64,000 nt of DNA. Source: Arthrobacter yangruifuii (lineage in GTDB: Bacteria; Actinomycetota; Actinomycetes; Actinomycetales; Micrococcaceae). Positions within the stretch are counted from its first letter, which is position 1, and every line of letters begins with the position of its first letter. Below the pieces are notes generated by a model. It was not told where the DNA came from. It was given only the letters and a program-made list of their open reading frames with translations, and made no database searches. Where the stretch lies: assembly GCF_009192775.1 (NCBI RefSeq), contig NZ_VTFX01000004.1, forward strand, positions 124,001-188,000. Direction: 5' to 3'. Positions 43,598-50,738 of the stretch are shown here, piece after piece. The translations under genes and the position numbers were made by a program.

Positions 43598-44028
43598 TAG
43601 TGGGCCGCTCGGTTTCCTGTGACGATGAAGGCGACAGGCGGGGTTGCACACAGGATTGCCGCGGGAATCCAGAAGCCCGGTACTTGCGGGTAGAGGTACA
43701 TGCCTGTGATGATCGTCCCGGCGAAGAACAGACCCCAGAAGCCAATAGTAAAAAGGTAGCGGCGAGAGAACGCCCGGTCGCGTGCTCGTGCGGTTGCGCC
43801 GACGAGTGATACCGGAATGCTTGCCGCGACTACCGCGGTGGTTCCAGCGACGACAGCACCGATCGACGGGACCAACCCAATGATGAGCAGCCCGAAGGCA
43901 GTAGCGGCGGCCAGGCTCACCATCGCGACACGCATTGCATACACATCTTTGTGCATTTTTGCGGCCAGCCGGTCGGTTTCCGCGATCGTGATAGCGGCCT
44001 CTTGGGGGCTTACCTCATAGGGGCTCAC
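43597..44028 (-). CDS. four-helix membrane protein coupled to winged-helix regulator
   Basis: 143 residues from GTG 44028, seven bases after AAGGAG; upstream Met codons in the same frame lack a ribosome-binding site. Hydrophobic helices at about residues 34-54, 58-78, 94-112 and 118-138 (FWIPAAILCATPPVAFIVTG). No named family, though membrane proteins paired with HTH_34 regulators are common. First gene of the pair. Confidence 0.7.
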   Translation of the reverse strand: MSPYEVSPQEAAITIAETDRLAAKMHKDVYAMRVAMVSLAAATAFGLLIIGLVPSIGAVVAGTTAVVAASIPVSLVGATARARDRAFSRRYLFTIGFWGLFFAGTIITGMYLYPQVPGFWIPAAILCATPPVAFIVTGNRAAH

Positions 44029-44160
44029 GAGCGTACTCCTTGCTACAGTGGACGGGGTATTTGCAAGCATCGCATGTACTTGGCATATACGCAAGCATAT
44101 TCAAGGCGCGAAACTACTACCCTTCAGATCCCTTCGGCCTGGCGGTGGCTTTGTCCTTTT

Positions 44161-44183
44161 CGAAAGGGATCCCTGTGTGGACG
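44161..44183 (+). repeat. array junction site 14 (left end of duplicated unit, copy 2)
   Basis: AAAGGGATCCCTGTGTGGAC. Identity with copy 1 begins at GATCCCT. A further GATCCCTTCGG occurs at 44130-44140. Confidence 0.65.
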
Positions 44184-44639
44184 CTGTTGGGCCGGGGACT
44201 GTCTCTTTGGAGTACAACGACTAGAGATGCATTTAGGCGTCAGAAGTGTGAGTTTCCCCGAGAACGCTCAAGCGACGGAGCCAGGGCTCGGATGACAACC
44301 GCAGCGCCGATCAGGGTTGTACCCATGGGTATCAACGCCCAACGAACCAACGTGAGAACAACGTCTACGGCACCGACTCCAATGGCTGCTGTCGGGCCCG
44401 CAGTTTCTGCGAGCAGGCCGGTCAACAGTGGAAGCAGCACGAGCACAAAGCCGCCTACAACAATCAGCACAACACCCCACTTGATGCACTTCTTAGCTGC
44501 CGATTCCATTGTTCCCCCGATGACGAGCGGCTACGTTCCCTCGAGTGTAGCCACGGAGTCTATAAAAGGGGTCAGTTACCGGATCCGATTCAGAAGCCAC
44601 GAAGCTACAACGCCCCGGGCGATACGCCCGTAAGCCGAT
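44168..44639. repeat. duplicated cassette, copy 2
   Basis: Second copy of the unit at 35072-35545, same orientation, 9.1 kb away, about 97% identical. Both edges coincide with junction sites. Confidence 0.9.
44240..44509 (-). CDS. small membrane protein of duplicated cassette, copy 2
   Basis: 89 residues, starting MESAAKKCIKWGVVLIVVGG; differences from copy 1 are T4A, V35A and A64T in outline, and no frame change. Same two hydrophobic helices. The ribosome-binding G-run is one base shorter than in copy 1. Function unknown. Confidence 0.65.
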   Translation of the reverse strand: MESAAKKCIKWGVVLIVVGGFVLVLLPLLTGLLAETAGPTAAIGVGAVDVVLTLVRWALIPMGTTLIGAAVVIRALAPSLERSRGNSHF

Positions 44640-44650
44640 CTGTGACCGGG
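44627..44650 (+). repeat. array junction site 15 (right end of duplicated unit, copy 2)
   Basis: CCCGTAAGCCGATCTGTGAC. Identity with copy 1 stops after GAT, and a truncated gene tail follows directly. Confidence 0.65.
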
Positions 44651-44725
44651 ACAAGCTGTGTAAGAAAACTCGGTAAGGAGCCGGGCGACGCGGTCACCGT
44701 GCACCTAACCGAACGGCTCACCTGA
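44642..44725 (+). pseudogene. C-terminal remnant of a DUF1905-like protein cut at the junction site
   Basis: In the frame ending TGA at 44723-44725 the sequence reads RKLGKEPGDAVTVHLTERLT, the usual end of DUF1905-type small proteins (LGKEPGDTVTV). Only about 25 residues remain, and the coding similarity starts just after the junction GAT. It has no promoter of its own. Confidence 0.5.
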
Positions 44726-44735
44726 TCCCGGGTAG

Positions 44736-45365
44736 TCAGCTAGAGCGGGCGCTTAGTTCGGCGACACCAGCACCGGTGAGCTCGGCGTAGTACGCATCTC
44801 GGCCGGTCATCGCCATGATGAGCGCTAGAGTGCTGCCGCGGACGACGTCGCCCTCCCCGAGGGTGACACCGGTGTCGAAGGCCTCCAAACGAAGGCCACG
44901 TACTCGCTTTCTCGCGATGACAATTTGGTCGGTGCCCGCGAAATAGCGCAGGAGCGAGGAGAGGGTTATGGCCGGGTAGTCGCGGATAAGACCGAGCGGT
45001 CGGCGAATGTCCTCCCCGTGGACCACGGTCTCGCCCAGCAGTGCCAGGCGCGGCAGGGGTGGCGATGTGCGGCTGCCGATCGTCGCCCGGAAACGGCTCA
45101 GCGTCTCCGCGGGGGAAGCGCCGAGTTGCTCGCGCAGACGGTCATCTACTTGCTTGTCGAAGTCGAAACGGGCGCGCAGGACGCCGGCAAACCAGCGCGG
45201 ACCTGACACGGCCCCGCTAACCGTCAAATGCGCGAGCACCTCTCGCACCGACAGGCCAACGCAAAGCGAAGGCACCGACCACAGCGGCTCGTCCACCTGC
45301 GCAAGGTCATCAGCCAGGGCTTGCCGCTCGACGTCGATGCTCGGCCAGACCATGTTCCCTTCCAT
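44736..45365 (-). CDS. DinB-like / maleylpyruvate isomerase-family (mycothiol-dependent type) enzyme
   Basis: 209 residues. ATG 45365 follows GGGAGG by eight bases; ATG 45353 after GGAAGGGA is an alternative. The four-helix DinB/MDMPI fold is indicated by LADDLAQVDEPLWSVPSLCVGLSVREVLAHLTV (metal-binding His in the HL motif) and LALLGETVVHGEDIRRPLGL (second His). Members with this pattern often use mycothiol, the actinobacterial thiol. The specific reaction cannot be inferred. Confidence 0.82.
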   Translation of the reverse strand: MEGNMVWPSIDVERQALADDLAQVDEPLWSVPSLCVGLSVREVLAHLTVSGAVSGPRWFAGVLRARFDFDKQVDDRLREQLGASPAETLSRFRATIGSRTSPPLPRLALLGETVVHGEDIRRPLGLIRDYPAITLSSLLRYFAGTDQIVIARKRVRGLRLEAFDTGVTLGEGDVVRGSTLALIMAMTGRDAYYAELTGAGVAELSARSS

Positions 45366-45391
45366 GCCATCATCCTCCCGTAATCGCGTTC

Positions 45392-45414
45392 CGTGCGCGG
45401 TCCCCCACCGGGCG
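45392..45414 (+). repeat. array junction site between DinB-like and 182-residue protein genes
   Basis: CGTGCGCGGTCCCCCACCGG then GCG, close to sites 10 and 19 in the right half. Confidence 0.45.
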
Positions 45415-45437
45415 CCGCCGATTCCCGTTTATGGTGC

Positions 45438-45986
45438 TTAGGCCTTCGGTGCATCCGCAGTCTGTGCGATGCGGCGTTCGTAGGTTGCGTTACCCTCGCG
45501 GTGGCTCAGGCCAATCTGCAGCATGGGAGCCTGCAGTACGTGCGGTAACAGCTCGATCAGAGTGTCGTGTTCCGCCCAGACAGCGGAACGATAGGCAGAC
45601 GGGCCTTCCTGCTCAGTAAGCGGCTGCCCGTACAAGCCGATGAGTCCATTTCTTACTGCGTCGTATCCGGTACCGACAGCAGCAATGGTGTCCCGGGCAT
45701 TCGCGTAGGTGAAAAAGTTGAGGCTGAAGAGAGATCGGTCGAGGGCCGCCCATAAGGCATTGGCTGTCGCGATACGGGGTATCACGAAGGCTCCTCTGGT
45801 CATGCCAAGCAGGGTCTCATCATCAGATCCGCTGACAGGCCTAAGCTCGCATCCAAGGCGTTCAAAGTAGTTGCGGGAATCTACCGATCCCGAGGGCCAG
45901 GGAGTCTCTACGACGGCTTGAACGAATTCCACGATGACACCCGGAGGGGGATCGAGGGACTCTGTGCGTCCCAGAGGCGTGTTCAT
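45438..45986 (-). CDS. hypothetical protein, 182 residues
   Basis: No family recognised. Soluble, with ANALWAALDRSLFSLNFFTYANARDTIAAVGTGYD and LIELLPHVLQAPMLQIGLSHREG as its most regular segments, apparently alternating helix and strand. The ATG at 45986 lacks a clear ribosome-binding site or TANNNT box. Codon use is less GC-biased than in the backbone. It lies between a junction site and the broken gene at 46020-46328. Confidence 0.6.
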   Translation of the reverse strand: MNTPLGRTESLDPPPGVIVEFVQAVVETPWPSGSVDSRNYFERLGCELRPVSGSDDETLLGMTRGAFVIPRIATANALWAALDRSLFSLNFFTYANARDTIAAVGTGYDAVRNGLIGLYGQPLTEQEGPSAYRSAVWAEHDTLIELLPHVLQAPMLQIGLSHREGNATYERRIAQTADAPKA

Positions 45987-46019
45987 GGCTTCTGCGGGAC
46001 ATCTGTGGTGTCGGGGCCG

Positions 46020-46328
46020 CTACTCGTCGTATTCCACGTCAGCGAAGGCTTTGACCTCTGATCGAAGTTGCTCGGCGATACTGGCACCCTCAGCCTTCCA
46101 TGCCCGTTCCTTGGCGCGTGAACTCCAACCGTTTTCATAAAGGTTCTCGGCCTCCCAGGCGTCGTACCAAGCGCGAAGTCGGTCAGTTAGGGTTTCTGAC
46201 AGCCCGAAGTCTGCCGGCTCCATTGTGTATTTGCTCGGGTGGCCGGGGGTGCTGTTCTCTCAGAGTGGCCACCGGTGCCCGTAGTCAGGAAACAGGCGGA
46301 TGACTCGACGGGCGGGGTCGTCTGGCAT
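46020..46328 (-). pseudogene. 102-codon gene interrupted by an in-frame TGA at an expected Trp
   Basis: ATG 46328 is preceded six bases upstream by TAGTAT, the leaderless pattern of this region. The frame reads PDDPARRVIRLFPDYGHRWPL, then TGA (46260-46262), then ENSTPGHPSKYT and the open part MEPADFGLSETLTDRLRAWYDAWEAENLYENGW to 46020. The family, as I recall it, has HDWPLWENST at this point, so TGA probably replaced TGG. The part after the stop is open and could restart at ATG 46223 (67 residues). Confidence 0.65.
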
Positions 46329-46388
46329 GACCAAATACTAGCCCCAAGCGGGCATCCTAATGCCGGCCTTCCGGTGTTGATCGGACTG

Positions 46389-46436
46389 CCTGTAAGCCGA
46401 TGGGTCAGCGGGCGCCTTCGCGGGCGGGGCCAACGA
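46389..46436 (+). repeat. array junction site 16 with extended right arm
   Basis: GCCTGTAAGCCGATGGGTCA followed by GCGGGCGCCTTCGCGGGC and GGGGCCAACG. The left half is complete. The right arm resembles 36516-36550. Confidence 0.6.
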
Positions 46437-46471
46437 AGCACTCTAATGACCTCCCCGGGACAAGGGGAAAA

Positions 46472-47440
46472 TCAGTTTAGGGACTGGGAGTATTGTCCAT
46501 GGGGCCCGGTGAGAGCGACCGGGCAACCGTTTCTGGCCAGAACAAAGGCCCCGTCTTCTGGCATCGTCCGGGTAGGGATCCGGGCGGTGATCTCGGGCAA
46601 GACCGGCAGGCCTTCGTTACTTAGCCAGACGCAGTCGAGGGCATTCACCTGGTCCACGAATTGCTGCCGCTCCGGGAGCGTGAGGTAGACGAGCACAGCG
46701 CTGTGGAAGATGACCAAGGTGGCCTCCGGCGGCGCCAACCGTGCCAGCCTCCCGATCTCCTGGTTCAGGTCACCGGCCACGAGCATCGGCGGATCTGCGG
46801 CGACCACAGCCGCGGCGGCGTGGAGGCGCTGGCGCCTGGCCTCGTGTTCAGGCCAGATGAGCGTCTCCAACCACTGCAGGTTCTCCCGGTCGCTGATGTC
46901 GATGGGGTTTATATCGATACCCGCGCGCCAGATCACCTCGGGAACCTTGGTCGGGACGGTGGCATTGCCTCGCCATTCGCATTCGAGCACCACATCCGTA
47001 GCCTGCGGCGGATCCACCCGGACCTGTCCATCCCCCCGCTGGTAGGTGTAGCTGTATCGGTCCGGGTAAAGGCAGAGCCCGGCTGAGGCTCCAACTTCCA
47101 GCAATGCGACCGGTCCTTCGATGACGGCTAGTTCGGGAAGGAGGACCGCGCACCGACCGGCCTCGTTGGTCTGGGTGGAACGGGTGCGGATGACCGAGTC
47201 CACGCTCTGCCAGTTGCTGAGAAGCCAGGTTCGGAAGTTCTCGTAGTTTCCAAGGGGTGCACCCTGGGACCGTGCAGATGCGAAGACAAGGTTCGGTTGC
47301 CGCTTAGCCGGCGGAAGCCCGCCCACCAGTGCCTGCACCGACGGATCTTCGGCGACGCCGTGGGCCCAGTCCTCATAAATGTCGGAAACGCCGTGTGCTT
47401 CGAGTTCCGCGAAACGCCGGTAATTCTTCGCAATGGTCAT
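46472..47440 (-). CDS. DUF2332-family protein
   Basis: 322 residues. RRFAELEAHGVSDIYEDWAHGVAEDP at the N-terminus, PVALLEVGASAGLCLYPDRYSYTY in the middle and ATLVIFHSAVLVYLTLPERQQFV later are the DUF2332 landmarks. The LLEVGASAGL segment resembles a methyltransferase SAM loop, so a methyltransferase-like fold is plausible, with unknown substrate. TAGTGT lies six bases before the ATG (leaderless). Alone in its unit between sites 16 and 17. Confidence 0.85.
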   Translation of the reverse strand: MTIAKNYRRFAELEAHGVSDIYEDWAHGVAEDPSVQALVGGLPPAKRQPNLVFASARSQGAPLGNYENFRTWLLSNWQSVDSVIRTRSTQTNEAGRCAVLLPELAVIEGPVALLEVGASAGLCLYPDRYSYTYQRGDGQVRVDPPQATDVVLECEWRGNATVPTKVPEVIWRAGIDINPIDISDRENLQWLETLIWPEHEARRQRLHAAAAVVAADPPMLVAGDLNQEIGRLARLAPPEATLVIFHSAVLVYLTLPERQQFVDQVNALDCVWLSNEGLPVLPEITARIPTRTMPEDGAFVLARNGCPVALTGPHGQYSQSLN

Positions 47441-47747
47441 GGCTGGACACTAGCGCGGCAAGATCAGCCCCAATTGGAGGGTGAGATGCGAAGGGATACG
47501 GGTCGGAATGCGCCGCGGACTCCGAACCTCCGCAACCTCCTGTTCATTGTGCTGACGGCAATAACCACACGAGTTCACCCTCATCATGGGTCGTTCCTCA
47601 AGGGATGCCTACCTGAGACAGTGCTGAAGATCGATCACAAAGTGTGCCCGCTGGGGATCCCTCGATGGGGCGTCAGCGTCTTCCTCAATGGTCTGGCGTT
47701 GGCGCTGGAATGTGGTCGGCAGCCCATGAGGTCCTACAATCGGCAGA
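47441..47747. other. intergenic stretch without a recognised gene
   Basis: An open frame from an ATG at about 47486 (after GGAGGG) runs through junction site 17 and matches nothing recognised, so it is not called. The only features are site 17 and the promoter of the GNAT gene (TACAAT at 47735-47740). Confidence 0.4.
47652..47673 (+). repeat. array junction site 17
   Basis: TGGGGATCCCTCGATGGGGC, a right-half copy between the DUF2332 and GNAT units. Confidence 0.5.
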
Positions 47748-48194
47748 ATGAATGCTCGCCCCCTTACAAAAGACCAGTACGACAGCGCCGTTTCCTTGTG
47801 GACGACTACCGGTCTCACACGCCCGTGGAACGATCCAATGGACGAACTCCTCCGTGCGATGAACGGTCCGACATCCACAGTCCTTGGGTACTCACTGGAC
47901 GGAGACTTGATCGCCACCGCGATGGTAGGGCACGACGGGCACCGAGGCTGGGTCTATTACCTCGCGGTCGCCCCAGACAGGCAGGAATCCGGATTGGGGC
48001 GCCTGATGATGGAGGCCTGTGAACAATGGTTGATTGAACGCGGTGCAGTAAAAGTGCAACTCATGATCCGCAGCGACAACAGTCCGGTTATCGGGTTCTA
48101 TGACCAGCTCGGATACGAGCTCTCAGACGTTCAGGTTAGGGCTAAGTGGCTCAAGGCAGGTGATCACGCCCACACAGGTTCAGCTGCCCTCTGA
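47748..48194 (+). CDS. GNAT acetyltransferase (YpeA-like)
   Basis: 148 residues. GWVYYLAVAPDRQESGLGRLMMEACEQWL is the GNAT acetyl-CoA loop, and VQLMIRSDNSPVIGFYDQLGYE the C-terminal half. PLTKDQYDSAVSLWTTTGLTRPWNDP at the start resembles the YpeA group of putative N-acetyltransferases. TACAAT seven bases upstream gives a leaderless start. Its stop codon touches junction site 18. Confidence 0.88.
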   Translation: MNARPLTKDQYDSAVSLWTTTGLTRPWNDPMDELLRAMNGPTSTVLGYSLDGDLIATAMVGHDGHRGWVYYLAVAPDRQESGLGRLMMEACEQWLIERGAVKVQLMIRSDNSPVIGFYDQLGYELSDVQVRAKWLKAGDHAHTGSAAL

Positions 48195-48214
48195 AGGATC
48201 CCTCAACGGGCGCT
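48195..48214 (+). repeat. array junction site 18
   Basis: AAGGATCCCTCAACGGGCGC, the copy closest to site 1 in the right half. Confidence 0.55.
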
Positions 48215-48218
48215 TTTC

Positions 48219-48626
48219 TTACCGCGATGGGGTAGGTGGGTCGTCTGGGTTCGGGCGTGAACTGGGTTCCTGGTGTAGCTGTGTCCAGGCATGGGCGAGA
48301 AGGTCTTGTGTCTCTCGAAGGCTGAGTCCTTCTTGGATTGCCCGATGAGCAAGGTCTCCAACTGTTTTGATGAGGGGTTCTGTGCTGGTGTGACCGGGGT
48401 TGACCCGGGTGCCTGCTGCCCGCTTGGTGCGGATGAGCCCTGCTTTCTCGAGTTCTTTGTAGGCCTTTGCCACGGATCCTGGTGCTACTCGAAGGTCAGC
48501 GGCGAGCTGGCGGACCGGGGGCAGCCGTGTGTCGGCGGCTAACTGGCCGGCGCGGATCCGAGCGGCTATTTGGGAACGGATTTGCTCCACAGGGGACACT
48601 GATGATGAGGAGTCGATGCTGATCAT
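48219..48626 (-). CDS. GntR-family regulator, YtrA type
   Basis: 135 residues. The GntR winged helix (PVEQIRSQIAARIRAGQLAADTRLPPVRQLAADLRVAPGSVAKAY) is followed by only a short two-helix tail, as in the YtrA subfamily, whose members are usually coded with membrane transport proteins. It overlaps the end of the membrane gene by four bases and is the second gene of the operon; it probably represses the operon through the inverted repeat at 49685-49706. Confidence 0.9.
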   Translation of the reverse strand: MISIDSSSSVSPVEQIRSQIAARIRAGQLAADTRLPPVRQLAADLRVAPGSVAKAYKELEKAGLIRTKRAAGTRVNPGHTSTEPLIKTVGDLAHRAIQEGLSLRETQDLLAHAWTQLHQEPSSRPNPDDPPTPSR

Positions 48627-49663
48627 CGCTCTGGCCCATGGTTAGAGGCGCGTGCTGTTCTTTCAGCGGACCAAAGGTCCGCTACTACGGTAAGAGCTTT
48701 GATGAGGAGGATAACCGCGGCCACGGCGACGGCCAGGGAGGACAAGATCGCAATCAGTGCGAGTGTGTGCCCAGGCTCGACCGGGACCGTGTTAGCAGTT
48801 GCGAAGGTATCGGCAGTAGGGACTGCGTCGAGGTGACTGACCCGTAAGACGTTGCCGGTTACGGCCAGGAGTCCTGCGACTTGGAAAGCGAGGGCTGCAC
48901 TGGAGGTGGCCATGACGAACACGGTTCTTAGTGATCTGAGAGTCGTATCCACGTGGAAAAGACCCGGTGAGGTCGGTCTGGCTGCGGCGGCGATGCGGCG
49001 TAGCGACCAGTACACGACGATGATCAGCAGGACCGTGCTGATCATGACGGGGACGCCGTAGTACCAGCCGGGGAAAGGACCAGTCGAGGACAGGTTGTAC
49101 TGCACGTCCACTACCAGTCCGTCCTCGATACCCCAGCCTGAGAGCCCGCGGCGCTGGTAGATGCGATGCAGCCCGTTTTCGTCGGTCGATGAGTACAACC
49201 CGGTGAGTACCAGTCCGAGAATGAGGGTGAGTGCCGTAGCAAGTGGAAGGGCGAATACCCACTGACGGGCAAACGAGGCGGGCCCCCTGGGTGTGAGCTC
49301 CGCATGAGTCCGCTCCCCTGGAGGTGAGTCCCAGAGTGTCCTTCGATGCAGGTTGTAAGTGATGAGTCCTGCGAGAGCGCCTACTGACGCGGCGAGAGCG
49401 TATGGGAGCCCGTACCCCTGCGGCCACCAAATGCCGACCTGCCACGTCAGGACAGTGGCGGACACCCCGATGAGTAAAGCTGTCAGTGATGCCCGCACCT
49501 CGCTGCGGTATACCGGAGCATGGTCACGGTCCCCGGATGCAGATGCAGGAACAGGTACGAGTGTCACTTGGGAGCCCCGGATGGCTCGTCGGACGAGAAC
49601 CCACAAGCCGGCTCCGAGCAAGGCTGCTACAGCAACCGCTAACACTACCGCCATCGACCCCAT
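48623..49663 (-). CDS. multi-helix membrane protein of the GntR-regulated operon
   Basis: 346 residues from ATG 49663, with TAGGAGGA just upstream. About eight hydrophobic helices; residues 60-110 contain SATVLTWQVGIWWPQGYGLPYALAASVGALAGLITYNLH. No named family. Membrane proteins paired with short GntR regulators often protect against envelope-active compounds. It could be the whole transporter or a sensor-like partner; no ATPase is nearby. Confidence 0.7.
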   Translation of the reverse strand: MGSMAVVLAVAVAALLGAGLWVLVRRAIRGSQVTLVPVPASASGDRDHAPVYRSEVRASLTALLIGVSATVLTWQVGIWWPQGYGLPYALAASVGALAGLITYNLHRRTLWDSPPGERTHAELTPRGPASFARQWVFALPLATALTLILGLVLTGLYSSTDENGLHRIYQRRGLSGWGIEDGLVVDVQYNLSSTGPFPGWYYGVPVMISTVLLIIVVYWSLRRIAAAARPTSPGLFHVDTTLRSLRTVFVMATSSAALAFQVAGLLAVTGNVLRVSHLDAVPTADTFATANTVPVEPGHTLALIAILSSLAVAVAAVILLIKALTVVADLWSAERTARASNHGPER

Positions 49664-49684
49664 GGAATGTCCTCCTAGGACTGC

Positions 49685-49706
49685 TTGTATCTTGACGACA
49701 ATACAA
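49685..49706. promoter_or_regulatory. probable GntR operator
   Basis: TTGTAT ... ATACAA, 6-bp arms separated by 10 bases, 22 bp upstream of the membrane-protein ATG and overlapping the expected promoter. A second related pair (CTTGTGTC / GATACAAG) follows at 49721-49744. Confidence 0.6.
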
Positions 49707-49772
49707 ACGGAAGGCAAAGCCTTGTGTCAAGGCAGCGATACAAGAGGTGCCTGATCACATCCGTGCTTGAGG

Positions 49773-49800
49773 CCCGCAAGCCGGTCCCCCAATGCGCCGC
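49773..49800 (+). repeat. array junction site 19
   Basis: CCCGCAAGCCGGTCCCCCAA then TGCGCCGC: both halves recognisable. It is the last clear copy; a partial GATCCCTCGCACC occurs at 50506-50518. Confidence 0.55.
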
Positions 49801-50070
49801 GCTACCGCCACTTCCCCCCCCACCAGCACTGTCATGTCGATGCTGGTGGGGAGGATTTGCATATACCCCGCTCTCAAAGATGCCCGGTGAAGGTGGCCCA
49901 AACGCTACGGCTCACCTGACGGACCACGGGATCCCCAAGCGGGCCATTTGGGCCTGCAGCCCATTCCCGTTCACACATATCCTCGTTTGTAGTCAAGGCA
50001 TGAGCATGGTTGGCATTCTCCCTGAAGACGCCCCCGCCCCCGTGCTGAACGGGCCGAGAACCTGAAGCGC

Positions 50071-50615
50071 ATGCCTATTCCTGTGCTGGGGCTTATGCCC
50101 CAGCCGTCGCTGGAGGACACGGACTCCGTCAGCATGAACTACGCCCGTACTGACCTTGGGTACAGCGAAATGACAGCGAGCATACCCGCAGGCGGACGAG
50201 GAGGTTCCGCCCTGGCCCCGGCCCCCTTGGCTGATCGAACAAGTGGCGCGAATGCGCTATCCGCAGCTGTGGGAGGCCGTTGCGAACCACATGGCACCGC
50301 GAACCGCATTCTTCGCTTCAAAGCGTCCTGGGTAACCACGTCAACCACATCCTCATGAACCAGTACCGGCAGGAGATCTGGCCAGGCGGCAAAGCCCTGG
50401 AGCAGCACCACGCGCTGAACTCAATCGGATCCAGGTCCGCTTTGCGACCCGGAGCTAACGACGATAGCCCGCTGGCAACGTTCGTAGACGCCGAGATGCC
50501 ACACCGATCCCTCGCACCCAGAAACGTATTGCGGCATCCATATCCGTGGTCGGCCGTGCAATTCTCATGTGGGCAGTTGAGCTGGTCATATATGACGGCT
50601 ACCCAAGTGACATAG
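50071..50615 (+). pseudogene. probable decayed gene of unrecognised family
   Basis: Protein-like sequence continues through three successive frames: MNYARTDLGYSEMTASIPAG from 50071, WLIEQVARMRYPQLWEAVA near 50228, then TTWHREPHSSLQSVLGNH and VNHILMNQYRQEIWPGGKA from about 50280. Each step is a +1 shift, so two or more indels broke one gene. The rest of 49801-50738 shows only a hairpin (CCCCACCAGCA near 49818) and no intact gene. Confidence 0.4.
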
Positions 50616-50738
50616 TGCAGTTCAGCGGGATCCGGGTGGCCTCCGCGCGGTAGTGTCATGCGGGAAGCTGCACCGTCCGCACCGCCACGGAGTTCAACCG
50701 GGGCGTGACGTTCCGCCCCCTTCTGGAAGGCACCGCAC

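Noticed and set aside
46389-46436. Classic integron attC site
   Set aside because: AAGCCGATGGG and the GC-rich arm superficially recall attC, but no RYYYAAC/GTTRRRY core pair or consistent inverted L/R arrangement could be found at this or other sites.
47486-47820. Plus-strand ORF starting after GGAGGG in the 47.4-47.7 kb gap
   Set aside because: Runs through a junction site and into the GNAT gene in another frame, and matches nothing recognised.
26441-49800. XerC/XerD dif or pdif modules
   Set aside because: The repeated site lacks the two AT-rich 11-bp arms of dif and is not related to it in sequence.
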